Of a stretch of 32,350 bases of DNA, positions 17,637 through 23,466 are shown in pieces. Each line of letters starts with the position of its first letter. Position 1 is the first letter of the stretch. The position numbers and the translations under genes were made by a program. The stretch is from Leptospiraceae bacterium. GTDB taxonomy: Bacteria > Spirochaetota > Leptospiria > Turneriellales > Turneriellaceae. Where the stretch lies: NCBI GenBank assembly GCA_020440825.1, contig JAGRNJ010000020.1, forward strand, positions 1 through 32,350. The letters run 5' to 3'. The notes beneath the pieces are model-generated. The model saw only the letters and a program-made list of their open reading frames with translations, made no database searches and was not told the origin of the DNA.

Positions 17637-18095
17637 ATGAATATTCCTGAAATAGAGACCGGCTTGTACTTCTGGGATTCGTCTGCAATTTTGCCTTTAC
17701 TGGTCAAAGAAGACAACTCAGAATTTATACTTAATATTTATAAAAAACACCCGTCTTTAATTGTCTGGTGGGCCTGTGAGATTGAGTGTGTCTCTGCCCT
17801 AGCCCGCCTCGAAAGAGAACAAAAGATAAACTCTGGGCATATGGCATCGGCCATGCATCGCTTAAAGCTGCTCAAAGAACACTGGCATGAGGTACTGCCC
17901 AACGATATAGTCAAAGAATTGGCTAAAAGAATGTTAAGAGTGCATACCCTTCGGGCAGCAGATGCCCAGCAACTTGCCGCTGCCGATTTTCTCACCGAAC
18001 GCAAAACCTGGGATGTAGGCTTTGTCTGTCTCGATAAAAAACTCAACGAAGCGGCACAGAAAGAGGGAATTGTTACTATTTGTGAGGTAAATTAA
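17637..18095 (+). CDS. PIN-domain ribonuclease toxin paired with a Phd antitoxin
   Basis: The 152-residue VapC-like toxin keeps the acidic metal site: D14 in F-W-D-S-S-A-I-L-P-L-L, E50 in E-I-E-C-V-S-A-L-A-R, D109 in L-R-A-A-D-A-Q-Q-L-A and D133 in F-V-C-L-D-K-K-L. Length is normal for this PIN subgroup. It should cleave RNA when free of antitoxin. It follows the Phd-type antitoxin gene by 24 bp in the same transcript. The stop codon overlaps the stop codon of the convergent DUF2283 gene (TTAA shared at 18092-18095). Confidence 0.88.
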   Translation: MNIPEIETGLYFWDSSAILPLLVKEDNSEFILNIYKKHPSLIVWWACEIECVSALARLEREQKINSGHMASAMHRLKLLKEHWHEVLPNDIVKELAKRMLRVHTLRAADAQQLAAADFLTERKTWDVGFVCLDKKLNEAAQKEGIVTICEVN

Positions 18096-18295
18096 GCAGG
18101 TAGATCAAGTTCATAGGAATATATCGTTTTAAGATCAAATTTTTTGGATGCATTTAGAATTTCAATACCTATTATACGGTCATCTTGATTGGTATCGATG
18201 TTTATACCATCTGCAGTCTCAACACAACCAGTCGCAGAATCGTCACTCAGTTCAATATACACTGCATCTACATCTTTATCATAATGAATTTTCAT
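18092..18295 (-). CDS. DUF2283-family protein (putative antitoxin)
   Basis: The protein has about 67 residues. The ATG at 18295 is chosen because AAGGGA precedes it and M-K-I-H-Y-D-K-D-V-D-A-V-Y-I-E-L is the standard DUF2283 beginning (Y-D...D-x-L/V-Y-I). The rest, including G-I-N-I-D and I-I-G-I-E-I-L-N-A-S, fits the family. DUF2283 genes commonly follow DUF4258 genes and the pair is thought to be a toxin-antitoxin-like module. Here the ATG overlaps the stop of the DUF4258 gene by four bases (ATGA), so the two are translationally coupled. Confidence 0.85.
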   Translation of the reverse strand: MKIHYDKDVDAVYIELSDDSATGCVETADGINIDTNQDDRIIGIEILNASKKFDLKTIYSYELDLPA

Positions 18296-18519
18296 ATAAT
18301 TCCCTTTTTCTGAGGATAACAAGTTATCAGAATGACTTCATTCTCTTTTCTGTCAAATACAATTTTTATCGGATATTTGAAATTAGTGTGTTCGAAAAGC
18401 GTTTCCTGGTAACCAATTTTCGAGGTTTGGCTAATTGCTGACGCGATGAAATCTCGGTCTAGTTTATACAACTTTATACGTCTCCTTGCATGCCGAGAAA
18501 TAAAAATTTTTTCAGACAT
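18292..18519 (-). CDS. DUF4258-family protein (putative toxin)
   Basis: The 75-residue protein has the DUF4258 pattern: F-I-S-R-H-A-R-R-R-I near the N-terminus, an alpha-helical middle, and the strands I-K-I-V-F-D and E-V-I-L-I-T-C-Y-P. This small fold is compared with RelE-type RNases, and its genes occur next to DUF2283, as here. The basic N-terminal His/Arg cluster is a candidate RNA-binding or active site. Activity is not established, and toxin versus antitoxin roles are inferred from the pairing. Confidence 0.82.
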   Translation of the reverse strand: MSEKIFISRHARRRIKLYKLDRDFIASAISQTSKIGYQETLFEHTNFKYPIKIVFDRKENEVILITCYPQKKGII

Positions 18520-18598
18520 TACTGCACAGAAATAATTAAAATTTTAGATTTTCAAGCAATTTTTGTGCCAAAAGACTGGCCGTACACCTACAATTAAG

Positions 18599-18634
18599 TA
18601 GACTAAAGGTTATACATTTATTATACTCTAATAC
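18599..18634 (+). promoter_or_regulatory. Predicted promoter of the MazEF-like module
   Basis: TAGACT (18599-18604), a 17-bp spacer and TATACT (18622-18627) form a promoter-like pair whose -10 ends 7 bp before the antitoxin ATG. TTATAC occurs at 18610-18615 and 18621-18626 (11-bp period) with a related TAATAC at 18629-18634; these direct repeats are a candidate operator for the ribbon-helix-helix antitoxin. Confidence 0.45.
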
Positions 18635-18871
18635 ATGAAAACTGCTGTATACTTACCCGATACATTATTTGATAGAGCCGACAAACTTGCCAAAAACCTT
18701 AAAGTATCGAGAAGCCAGTTATTTCAAGATGCATTGGAACAATATTTAATAAACTTTGAGGCAAAAAAAATAACAAAAAAACTAGACCAAATATATGGCG
18801 AAGTAAAAAGCGATGATTTACAATTTATCAAAAGAAGTGCCCAAAATTCAATTACAACAACTGAATGGTAA
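18635..18871 (+). CDS. Ribbon-helix-helix antitoxin of a MazF-type toxin
   Basis: The 78-residue protein starts M-K-T-A-V-Y-L-P-D-T-L-F-D-R-A-D-K-L-A, the N-terminal strand and first helix of a ribbon-helix-helix repressor, followed by K-V-S-R-S-Q-L-F-Q-D-A-L-E-Q-Y-L. The C-terminal segment (~45-78) is the likely toxin-binding part. Its last seven bases overlap the start of the MazF gene, so the two are coupled. It should repress its own promoter through the repeats just upstream. Confidence 0.88.
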   Translation: MKTAVYLPDTLFDRADKLAKNLKVSRSQLFQDALEQYLINFEAKKITKKLDQIYGEVKSDDLQFIKRSAQNSITTTEW

Positions 18872-19212
18872 TCTCAAAGGGACAAATCTGGTGGGTAGAT
18901 TTAGGGGAACCTGCAGGTTCTGAACCCGGCTACAAGCGACCCGTTGTGATAATTTCGGCAGACAGCTTCAATACTAGTCGAATACAAACGGTAACTGCAG
19001 CTGTAATCACATCTAACTTAAATTTAGCAGAAGCACCCGGCAATATTTTCTTAACTCAAAATGAATCGGGATTGAATAAAGAATCTGTAATAAATGTTAC
19101 TCAAATTGTCACCATCGACAAAACAAATTTAATTGAGATGGCCGGGCAATTGAAATCTTCGATTATTCAAAGGTTGAACCAAGGCTTAAAAATAGCATTG
19201 GATCTGAAGTGA
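18865..19212 (+). CDS. MazF/PemK-family mRNA interferase toxin
   Basis: The 115-residue protein has the PemK/MazF barrel: G-Q-I-W-W-V-D-L-G-E at 6-15, the loop E-P-G-Y-K-R-P-V-V-I-I-S (20-31) with the catalytic-type Arg25, then A-A-V-I-T-S-N (45-51) with the conserved Thr-Ser, and E-S-V-I-N-V-T-Q-I near residues 73-81. These fit an intact sequence-specific RNase that cuts mRNA. Its antitoxin overlaps upstream by 7 bases. The residue set looks complete, so activity is expected; the cut site cannot be read from the sequence. Confidence 0.9.
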   Translation: MVISKGQIWWVDLGEPAGSEPGYKRPVVIISADSFNTSRIQTVTAAVITSNLNLAEAPGNIFLTQNESGLNKESVINVTQIVTIDKTNLIEMAGQLKSSIIQRLNQGLKIALDLK

Positions 19213-19275
19213 AAGTCAAATGGCACCATAATACCGACCTGAAAAAGACTTGATTCTCTATTATAATGTGACACT

Positions 19276-19437
19276 ATAAGAGTCAGACAAAAGCAACCAG
19301 ATGATACTGATTTTACTGCAAATCTCCGTGAATTAAGTTTCACAAGAATGGTGAAAAATGGCCTTGCTGATTCCAAGGCTAACAAAGTTATTTCGCATGA
19401 CGATCTAAAAAATGAAATCTCTACATGGCGAAAATAA
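19276..19437 (+). pseudogene. Decayed antitoxin gene (RelB/ParD-like)
   Basis: An open frame without a usable start reads I-R-V-R-Q-K-Q-P-D-D-T-D-F-T-A-N-L-R-E-L-S-F and ends G-L-A-D-S-K-A-N-K-V-I-S-H-D-D-L and a Trp-Arg-Lys tail. The ending (S-H-D-D-L-K-N-E-I-x-x-W) is like that of antitoxins of ParE/RelE systems. The first codon position is ATA, perhaps a mutated ATG, 8 bp after a TATAAT. The only upstream ATG (19266) is followed at once by TGA. It overlaps the start of the toxin remnant. Confidence 0.5.
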
Positions 19438-19487
19438 GCTGGACAAATGAGGCAAAAAATTGGCTACACGATATTTTCGTATTGTGA
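19425..19487 (+). pseudogene. Truncated ParE/RelE-like toxin, N-terminal fragment
   Basis: The frame reads M-A-K-I-S-W-T-N-E-A-K-N-W-L-H-D-I-F-V-L and stops. The pattern (I-x-W-T/S-x-x-A-x-x-W/D-L-x-x-I-F/Y) is the start of ParE-type toxins, which normally run to about 95 residues. The rest is missing. It overlaps the 3' end of the antitoxin remnant by 13 bases, the order expected for such an operon. Confidence 0.5.
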
Positions 19488-19631
19488 ATTCTCAAAGAAT
19501 TGACAGTTTGGGGATATACCATGGCGCCCTCGATTTGGACAAACACTTAAAACTATAAATATCCGTGCTAGTGAGAATCCTATTTACAATGCTCTACAAA
19601 TTCAAGACTATCTACGAAGTACCTCCGGGGT

Positions 19632-19895
19632 TTAATATGCGTCTTTTCTTTGCACTGCATGCAGCATAAAGATGAAATTCTCATTTTCTTCGATTGAATA
19701 GATTAACCGGTAATCGCCGAGCCTGTATAGATAAAAACCAGAATATTTACCCTTCAACTTCTTAATATTATTACCATAATAGGGGTTTTCTTTCAGCATC
19801 GCATAGATGGTCTTCTTGGCTCGATTGAAGCGCTCCTCAAGATGTAGAATCTTGAGCTCTTTCTCAAATGTTTCAGTTTCAGCTACTTGAAACAT
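19632..19895 (-). CDS. RelE/ParE-superfamily toxin
   Basis: The 87-residue toxin has the RelE-type core: helices with F-E-K-E-L-K, then I-K-K-L-K-G-K-Y-S-G-F-Y-L-Y-R-L-G-D-Y-R (44-63, 20 residues quoted), L-I-Y-S-I and the ending A-V-Q-R-K-D-A-Y. The basic cluster (K45, K46, K48, K50), R58 and R63, and the C-terminal R-K-D-A-Y are the positions used by RelE relatives to cut mRNA on the ribosome. It follows its antitoxin by a single base and completes a normal two-gene operon. Confidence 0.9.
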   Translation of the reverse strand: MFQVAETETFEKELKILHLEERFNRAKKTIYAMLKENPYYGNNIKKLKGKYSGFYLYRLGDYRLIYSIEENENFIFMLHAVQRKDAY

Positions 19896-19896
19896 T

Positions 19897-20139
19897 TTAG
19901 ACGACTATCTTATATTTCTTCTTTTTTACGTCACTCAGAGCAGACTCCATACTTTTGTTGAATTTAGGATCTCTTTCATATGAGCTCATTTCAACATCAT
20001 CGACAAATTCTGCCTCAAATAGGTGCTCCATCAAATGCGTCTCTATGTAGTTAGAAATCGACCGATTTTCAGAAATGGCCGCCGTTTTGATTTGTTTATA
20101 CGTCTTGTCTTGTAGTCTCAGCGTTACTGTTTTTGGCAT
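19897..20139 (-). CDS. Ribbon-helix-helix (CopG-like) antitoxin of the RelE-type toxin
   Basis: The 80-residue protein starts M-P-K-T-V-T-L-R-L-Q-D-K-T-Y-K-Q-I-K, a ribbon-helix-helix strand and helix, then E-N-R-S-I-S-N-Y-I-E-T-H-L, and ends with a Lys-rich tail. Unlike several other antitoxins in the window it has a good ribosome site (AGGAG, 6 bp before the ATG). The four 10-bp-phased TCA repeats upstream (20161-20195) are a candidate binding site. Its stop and the toxin ATG are one base apart. Confidence 0.87.
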   Translation of the reverse strand: MPKTVTLRLQDKTYKQIKTAAISENRSISNYIETHLMEHLFEAEFVDDVEMSSYERDPKFNKSMESALSDVKKKKYKIVV

Positions 20140-20160
20140 ATTAGCTCCTGAATTAGATTA

Positions 20161-20195
20161 ATTCATTATGATTCATATTGTGTCAACTTAATTCA
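20161..20195 (-). promoter_or_regulatory. Helically phased operator-like repeats before the RHH/RelE module
   Basis: Read on the plus strand, four units begin ATTCA, ATTCA, TGTCA and ATTCA at 20161, 20171, 20181 and 20191, so the TCA triplet recurs at an exact 10-bp spacing on one face of the helix. The minus-strand TTGACA (20186-20181) lies within the array and may be the -35 of the operon. The arrangement fits cooperative binding of ribbon-helix-helix dimers. Confidence 0.5.
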
Positions 20196-20200
20196 ACTCA

Positions 20201-20366
20201 GGTCCGGAACGAATTCCGGACAACCTGCTTTTGGGCTCTGCCCGTCCCCGGCAAAGGGGTGATTTTATGTAAAAACCACCCCTTTGCAATCCCCAAAAAT
20301 CCGCTCCATTGCGCGTCCATGCGCAAAGTCGCTCCGGGTTTCGCCGCCTCCGTGCGGCAACTTTGA
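20201..20366. repeat. GC-rich structured element with serial hairpins
   Basis: In an otherwise AT-rich gap, this block is clearly richer in G and C and contains a series of perfect stems: GTCCGGAA/TTCCGGAC (20202-20221), TTTTGGG/CCCAAAA (20229-20298) enclosing GCAAAGGGGTG/CACCCCTTTGC (20251-20287), TTGCGC/GCGCAA (20309-20326) and GCCGC/GCGGC (20343-20358). Short frames exist on both strands but are by-products of the stems. It resembles a dispersed repeat or a structured mobile unit. Confidence 0.55.
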
Positions 20367-20612
20367 AAAAAATAAAATAGCAAAATAAATTAGAACGCAG
20401 GTATCCCTTCCAATTATTTGATCATTGAGATTTATTAACGGTTTTAATACGATACTTTAACTGCTGCCTGATACAATAATTTCAAAAACGATAAGCTGCA
20501 AGACTTTTTTCAGGTGGCTAGAGGAATTGCCGGATTTATATCTGATTCGGTGACTAAAAACAGAGGTTAATACAAGTAGACAAAATGGGCAGAATATTAC
20601 CCAGATTTTATG

Positions 20613-20642
20613 TTGACTTTATCTGCATATTCTTAATATATT
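20613..20642 (+). promoter_or_regulatory. Predicted promoter of the second vapBC module
   Basis: TTGACT (20613-20618) and TATATT (20637-20642) are separated by 18 bp, and the -10 ends 6 bp before the ATG at 20649. No ribosome site is present, so a leaderless transcript is predicted. The gap between 20367 and 20612 shows no other feature. Confidence 0.5.
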
Positions 20643-20648
20643 ATCAAT

Positions 20649-20828
20649 ATGAAGACTACTCTTGACATTGATGAAGAATTACTGCAAGCAGCAATGAAAA
20701 TTGTAAAAAAGAATAAAACAGCAACAATAGAAACTGCCTTACAAGAAATAATCAATAGTGAAAAACGGAAAACTTTGGCGACGATGTTTGGCAAATTCAA
20801 ATCTATCGAAGAAGTACCTCGCAGATGA
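20649..20828 (+). CDS. vapB: Short VapB-type antitoxin (59 residues)
   Basis: The small gene starts at the ATG at 20649: M-K-T-T-L-D-I-D-E-E-L-L-Q-A-A-M, a classic VapB ribbon-helix-helix opening, then K-T-A-T-I-E-T-A-L-Q-E-I-I. The C-terminal part (T-M-F-G-K-F-K-S-I-E-E) is the toxin-binding tail. The stop overlaps the start of vapC by four bases (ATGA), which ties translation of the two. Its length of 59 codons makes it easy to miss in gene calling. Confidence 0.88.
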   Translation: MKTTLDIDEELLQAAMKIVKKNKTATIETALQEIINSEKRKTLATMFGKFKSIEEVPRR

Positions 20829-21178
20829 TCTTATTTGATACGAATATCTGGATTCAATTTTTCAAAGGCAAACGAGAGGGAGAAACTCTTCAAAAAGCAT
20901 TACTTGGTGAGACTGTCGTAATGCACCCGTACATTAAAGGCGAACTCTTGTTGGGTGGCATAAATGTTGAATTAGAAATACTAATAGACGCATTGCCTAT
21001 CTTAAACACACCAAATTATTCAAAGATATTAGATTTCATAAAATCAAAAAGGATAGAAGGTATTGGCTGGGTAGATTCAGTGCTCTTGTTTTGTGCTTTA
21101 GAAAATCAAGCAAAACTCAAAACTCTCGATAAAAAATTAAATATTCAATATCAAACGTTAACAAATTCTAAGCAATAA
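20825..21178 (+). CDS. vapC: VapC-type PIN-domain toxin
   Basis: The 117-residue PIN toxin has the metal-binding acids D5 (I-L-F-D-T-N-I-W), E40 (Y-I-K-G-E-L-L-L-G), D84 (G-W-V-D-S-V-L-L) and D102 (K-T-L-D-K-K-L). The G-x-G-W-V-D-S-x-L-L-x-x-A segment is typical of the VapC subgroup paired with M-K-T-T-L-D-type VapB antitoxins. All catalytic positions are present. It overlaps the short vapB by four bases. It differs clearly from the VapC at 9176-9577, so the two are not recent duplicates. Confidence 0.9.
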   Translation: MILFDTNIWIQFFKGKREGETLQKALLGETVVMHPYIKGELLLGGINVELEILIDALPILNTPNYSKILDFIKSKRIEGIGWVDSVLLFCALENQAKLKTLDKKLNIQYQTLTNSKQ

Positions 21179-21384
21179 ATTTTTGCAGCGCACCATTATA
21201 ACGCACTGCACACAATTCTATCAGAAAAATGTAAATTTTTGGTTGCGTTCTCAGAGTCGGTTTGATAAGGTTGCCCTTAGCTCATTGGCCGTAAATTTTT
21301 ATGCGGCCAGTAGGAAAATTTTCGGGGGGGATACCGAAGATCAAATTCCAGGGCGAAAAAATTTGATTTAGGAGATATGAATAT
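21179..21384 (+). other. Leader region of the outer-membrane protein gene
   Basis: No gene is visible. An imperfect hairpin (TGCAGCGCA / CGCACTGCA, about 21185-21210) follows the toxin stop. A second stem TGGCCG/CGGCCA (21286-21291 and 21304-21309) has a 12-base AT-rich loop. The 10-mer GTAAATTTTT occurs at 21231-21240 and 21291-21300. AGGAGA precedes the ATG at 21385. The stems may shape an untranslated leader. Confidence 0.35.
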
Positions 21385-22302
21385 ATGAAAAAAAGTATTC
21401 AATTAGTGGCAATTGCTGCTGCAATAACGTTTACTGCTGCTGCTTCGGCAGAGGGTTTAGGTCTAAGAGTAGGTCTGGGTCTAGGCTTCGCTACAAATAT
21501 ATTAAACCAAAGCGGTAACCTTAAAAAATTAGGTGCAGCAAATGCTGGATATACAAAAGCACAGGCGGATAGCATTGGGACAGGTGCTGGCCAATCTTCG
21601 GCTTTCTCGAGTAGCGAAAATGGTGGTAATTCATTTTCTGGTATTGATGCAAGCTTAAGAGTGGAGTATGATATTTTACCTTGGTTGTATGCAAGAACTG
21701 GATTCAATTATGCTCAGGTTTTCAGTCAAGAATACGCGTTTACAGCAACTAATCTGAACAACGGTGTAAATTCAACTACAAACACAGCTACATTCTCTAT
21801 GAAAGGCGATATGATTGAAATTCCACTTATGATAGGTCTAAATCTTATTCAAACAGAGACTAGTGCAATTTATTTTGCGGTTGGCCCAACATTTGTTTCT
21901 GGTGGAGTTGACTATACTCTTTCGGCGACTGGTACTCGAAAAGCTGCCGATGGTGGCGCTGCTGCAACATTTAAGGATGTAAATGCAAAATTATCTACTT
22001 CAACATTTGGTGTGGCTTACGCTTTAGGTGGCCGAGTACAAATAGCTGATAACATAACTGTGTTTGGTGAGGTTCGCTACTTAGCAGCAGCTAAAGTTGG
22101 TGTTGAAATTGAAAAAACTAGACAAGATGGTTCATCGGTTTACGCAAACCAAAACGTGTTGGCAGACGGTCTGTTGACAGGTATTGGAACTGATGGAATT
22201 GCAAAATTTGATACTTATACAGCAGCGCAGAAAAAGCAAGACGTTGATGGAATGGATTTTTCTTACACCCGCTGGAACGTTGGTGTAAACTACTCTCTGT
22301 AA
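21385..22302 (+). CDS. Outer-membrane beta-barrel protein (porin-like)
   Basis: The 305-residue protein has a standard signal peptide (M-K-K-S-I-Q..., cleavage after A-S-A before E-G-L-G). The mature chain consists of alternating barrel strands (L-R-V-G-L-G-L-G-F, S-G-I-D-A-S-L-R-V-E-Y-D-I, V-F-G-E-V-R-Y-L) with Ser/Ala/Gly/Asn-rich loops and a final W-N-V-G-V-N-Y-S-L. A ten- to twelve-strand barrel fits the length. A strong ribosome site (AGGAGA) and a strong terminator suggest a well-expressed single-gene transcript. It stands between toxin-antitoxin modules and is unlike them in character. No specific family is recognised. Confidence 0.78.
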   Translation: MKKSIQLVAIAAAITFTAAASAEGLGLRVGLGLGFATNILNQSGNLKKLGAANAGYTKAQADSIGTGAGQSSAFSSSENGGNSFSGIDASLRVEYDILPWLYARTGFNYAQVFSQEYAFTATNLNNGVNSTTNTATFSMKGDMIEIPLMIGLNLIQTETSAIYFAVGPTFVSGGVDYTLSATGTRKAADGGAAATFKDVNAKLSTSTFGVAYALGGRVQIADNITVFGEVRYLAAAKVGVEIEKTRQDGSSVYANQNVLADGLLTGIGTDGIAKFDTYTAAQKKQDVDGMDFSYTRWNVGVNYSL

Positions 22303-22331
22303 AATTCACTCTTAAACAAGAATGAATTCTA

Positions 22332-22357
22332 AACCACCCTTCGGGGTGGTTTTTTTA
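22332..22357 (+). terminator. Rho-independent terminator of the outer-membrane protein gene
   Basis: A perfect 8-bp stem AACCACCC / GGGTGGTT is closed by a TTCG tetraloop and followed by a run of T. It lies 30 bp after the stop codon at 22302. Confidence 0.93.
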
Positions 22358-22768
22358 TACCCTCACCCCCTAACCCCGTCGCATAGCGACCAACTGCCCT
22401 TCATGACTTCGCATAGAATGGGGGAATCATTGGATTAGGTTGACAGTCACCCCTCTTTACCCCTTTGGCCTGAGGCAGGAAGTCGAAGTGTGCGTGAGCC
22501 ATGGATGGCGTTAGCATGTGATAGGAAAATATATCGTAGATTTCTATTGCGCGGAGAAAAAACTGATTGTCGAAATTGATGGTGGCTACCATATTGAGAG
22601 GCAGGAAGAAGATGCCTTGCGTGATAAAATATTAACGGAACAAGGTTATAATGTAATGAGGTTTACTAATCATCATATTGACATTCGCTGGAAGATGTTC
22701 TGGTGAAAATTGGAAGTTTCGTCAAATGGTTGTGACAGAGGACCTCACCGATGCACGCTAACGGCCTG
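22358..22768. mobile_element. Remnant of a DUF559-carrying repeat element
   Basis: The region starts with a C-rich CCCTCACCCCCTAACCCC-like stretch and holds a truncated DUF559 endonuclease-like frame. Imperfect inverted repeats lie near the edges of that frame: GGCGTTAGCATGTGATAGG (22507-22525) and, on the other strand, CCGTTAGCGTGCATCGG (22768-22748). C-rich repeats next to DUF559 genes are common in bacteria, which suggests a decayed mobile unit. Boundaries are approximate. Confidence 0.4.
22518..22706 (+). pseudogene. DUF559-family endonuclease-like protein, 5'-truncated
   Basis: The frame reads I-G-K-Y-I-V-D-F-Y-C-A-E-K-K-L-I-V-E-I-D-G, then R-D-K-I-L-T-E-Q-G-Y-N-V-M-R-F-T-N. This is the core of DUF559, a Vsr-like restriction-endonuclease fold: the Asp of V-D-F-Y and the E-I-D-G-G block are the metal-site positions. 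Full proteins are ~110-120 residues; here the N-terminal part is missing and a TAG stop lies in frame two codons before the GTG at 22518. It is therefore a fragment. The partner gene, if any, is not present. Confidence 0.7.
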
Positions 22769-22855
22769 CGCTAATTTAAAACTTGCCGACTATGTTTCTG
22801 AAAAAGTTACAAATTTTTTTTAAATCCATAACAAGCAATCAGCTCAAAATGTATC
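22707..22855. other. Short intergenic stretch with no clear feature
   Basis: Apart from the right arm of the inverted repeat (to 22768) this gap is AT-rich (for example a run of T at 22814-22821) and I see no gene or terminator. Confidence 0.4.
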
Positions 22856-23102
22856 ATGAGCCGCATTGCGCTGAATATTCAGGATCAAGAGACTGAATCC
22901 AAAATTGTAAAAAGTATAAACGAGTTGGGCATAGCCTATGAAAAATATGATGATCTAGAAAATCGGAAATTCTAATTATCGCTAGACGCCTGCTAGAACC
23001 TTTATCATTGACAAACGGCAAAACTAGCGACATCCTGCTGCACAAACAGCGAAAGTCCAGGAAGAGCGTGGAATTTCTTCTTGCCGGTGGCGTCGAATTT
23101 TA
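22856..23102 (+). pseudogene. Frameshifted small gene, unknown family
   Basis: From the ATG at 22856 the frame reads M-S-R-I-A-L-N-I-Q-D-Q-E-T-E-S-K-I-V and stops at 22973-22975. A second frame, entered by a one-base shift near 22960-22975, continues K-S-E-I-L-I-I-A-R-R-L-L-E-P-L-S-L-T-N-G and ends at the TAA at 23100-23102. Together they would make a protein of about 82 residues, the size of an antitoxin. I do not recognise the family. The second frame contains the first copy of the 30-bp repeat. Confidence 0.4.
22995..23024 (+). repeat. 30-bp direct repeat, copy 1
   Basis: The sequence beginning AGAACCTTTATCATTGACAA is repeated at 23437 with one difference (C for T at the 21st position). 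The copies start 442 bp apart and bracket the DUF433 gene and the broken DUF5615 gene. Read in the same frame both encode E-P-L-S-L-T-N-G-K-T. Confidence 0.9.
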
Positions 23103-23124
23103 ATACTCTATTCCCAGGGAATAC

Positions 23125-23352
23125 ATGAACACAGAGCTGCTAAAAAGAATAACAATTAATCAAGATATTCTACATGGTAAGCCATCCATTCGGAATATGC
23201 GAATTGGTGTAGATGATATTTTATCATATCTTGCGGGAGGTGATACTGAAGACACGCTACTTCAGTCGTTTCCGTTTCTAGAGCGCGAAGATGTTCGAGC
23301 GGCACTGGAATATGCTGCTTTAGTAACAAAGCGTAAATCTATGATTGCTTGA
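23125..23352 (+). CDS. DUF433-family antitoxin
   Basis: The 75-residue protein has the DUF433 pattern: I-T-I-N-Q-D-I-L-H-G-K-P-S-I-R-N-M-R-I-G-V, then D-D-I-L-S-Y-L-A-G-G, and D-V-R-A-A-L-E-Y-A near the end (D-I-x-A-C/A-L-x-Y-A in the family). DUF433 proteins are VapB-like antitoxins with a helix-turn-helix-like fold and usually precede a DUF5615 PIN-like toxin. Here the toxin next to it is broken, so this antitoxin is an orphan. An AGGGA ribosome site precedes the ATG. The pattern is intact. Confidence 0.88.
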   Translation: MNTELLKRITINQDILHGKPSIRNMRIGVDDILSYLAGGDTEDTLLQSFPFLEREDVRAALEYAALVTKRKSMIA

Positions 23353-23453
23353 ATGAAAGTTATTTTTTTGTGGTGACTAAAGATTCTGATTTTTTCCATT
23401 CACACAGTCTATTAAATAAGCCGCAAAAAACCTATCAGAACCTTTATCATTGA
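23353..23453 (+). pseudogene. DUF5615 PIN-like toxin, internally deleted
   Basis: An ATG directly after the DUF433 stop begins M-K-V-I-F-L-W and stops, and a second frame starts within it: F-V-V-T-K-D-S-D-F-F-H-S-H-S-L-L. The second block is the conserved C-terminal 'V-T-K-D-S/A-D-F' motif of DUF5615 toxins, which normally lies ~50-60 residues after M-K-x-I/L. The middle of the gene, with the other acidic residues, is therefore missing, and the C-terminus runs into the second 30-bp repeat. The toxin cannot be active. Confidence 0.75.
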
Positions 23454-23466
23454 CAAATGGCAAAAC
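23437..23466 (+). repeat. 30-bp direct repeat, copy 2
   Basis: Near-identical to 22995-23024 (one mismatch). This copy supplies the last codons of the broken DUF5615 gene and the TTGACA (23450-23455) that appears to be the -35 of the next gene's promoter. Copy 1 lacks a matching -10. Confidence 0.9.

Larger units (their letters stand above)
19213..19631. other. Gene-poor gap holding a decayed toxin-antitoxin module
   Basis: No intact gene is present. The left half contains a TATAAT (19262-19267) and the remains of an antitoxin and a ParE-like toxin, described separately. From 19488 to 19631 short frames can be read (for example F-G-D-I-P-W-R-P-R-F-G-Q-T-L on the plus strand, ending at a TAA near 19635), but none has a start or a recognisable family, so I treat them as remnants. 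Confidence 0.5.

Noticed and set aside
19488..19635. A phage-baseplate-like frame (F-G-D-I-P-W-R-P-R-F-G)
   Set aside because: Short, without a start, and the resemblance is too weak to support a family.
20178..20383. Two overlapping frames of about 60 residues on opposite strands
   Set aside because: They arise from the symmetric, GC-rich repeat; neither has a ribosome site or a recognisable protein pattern.
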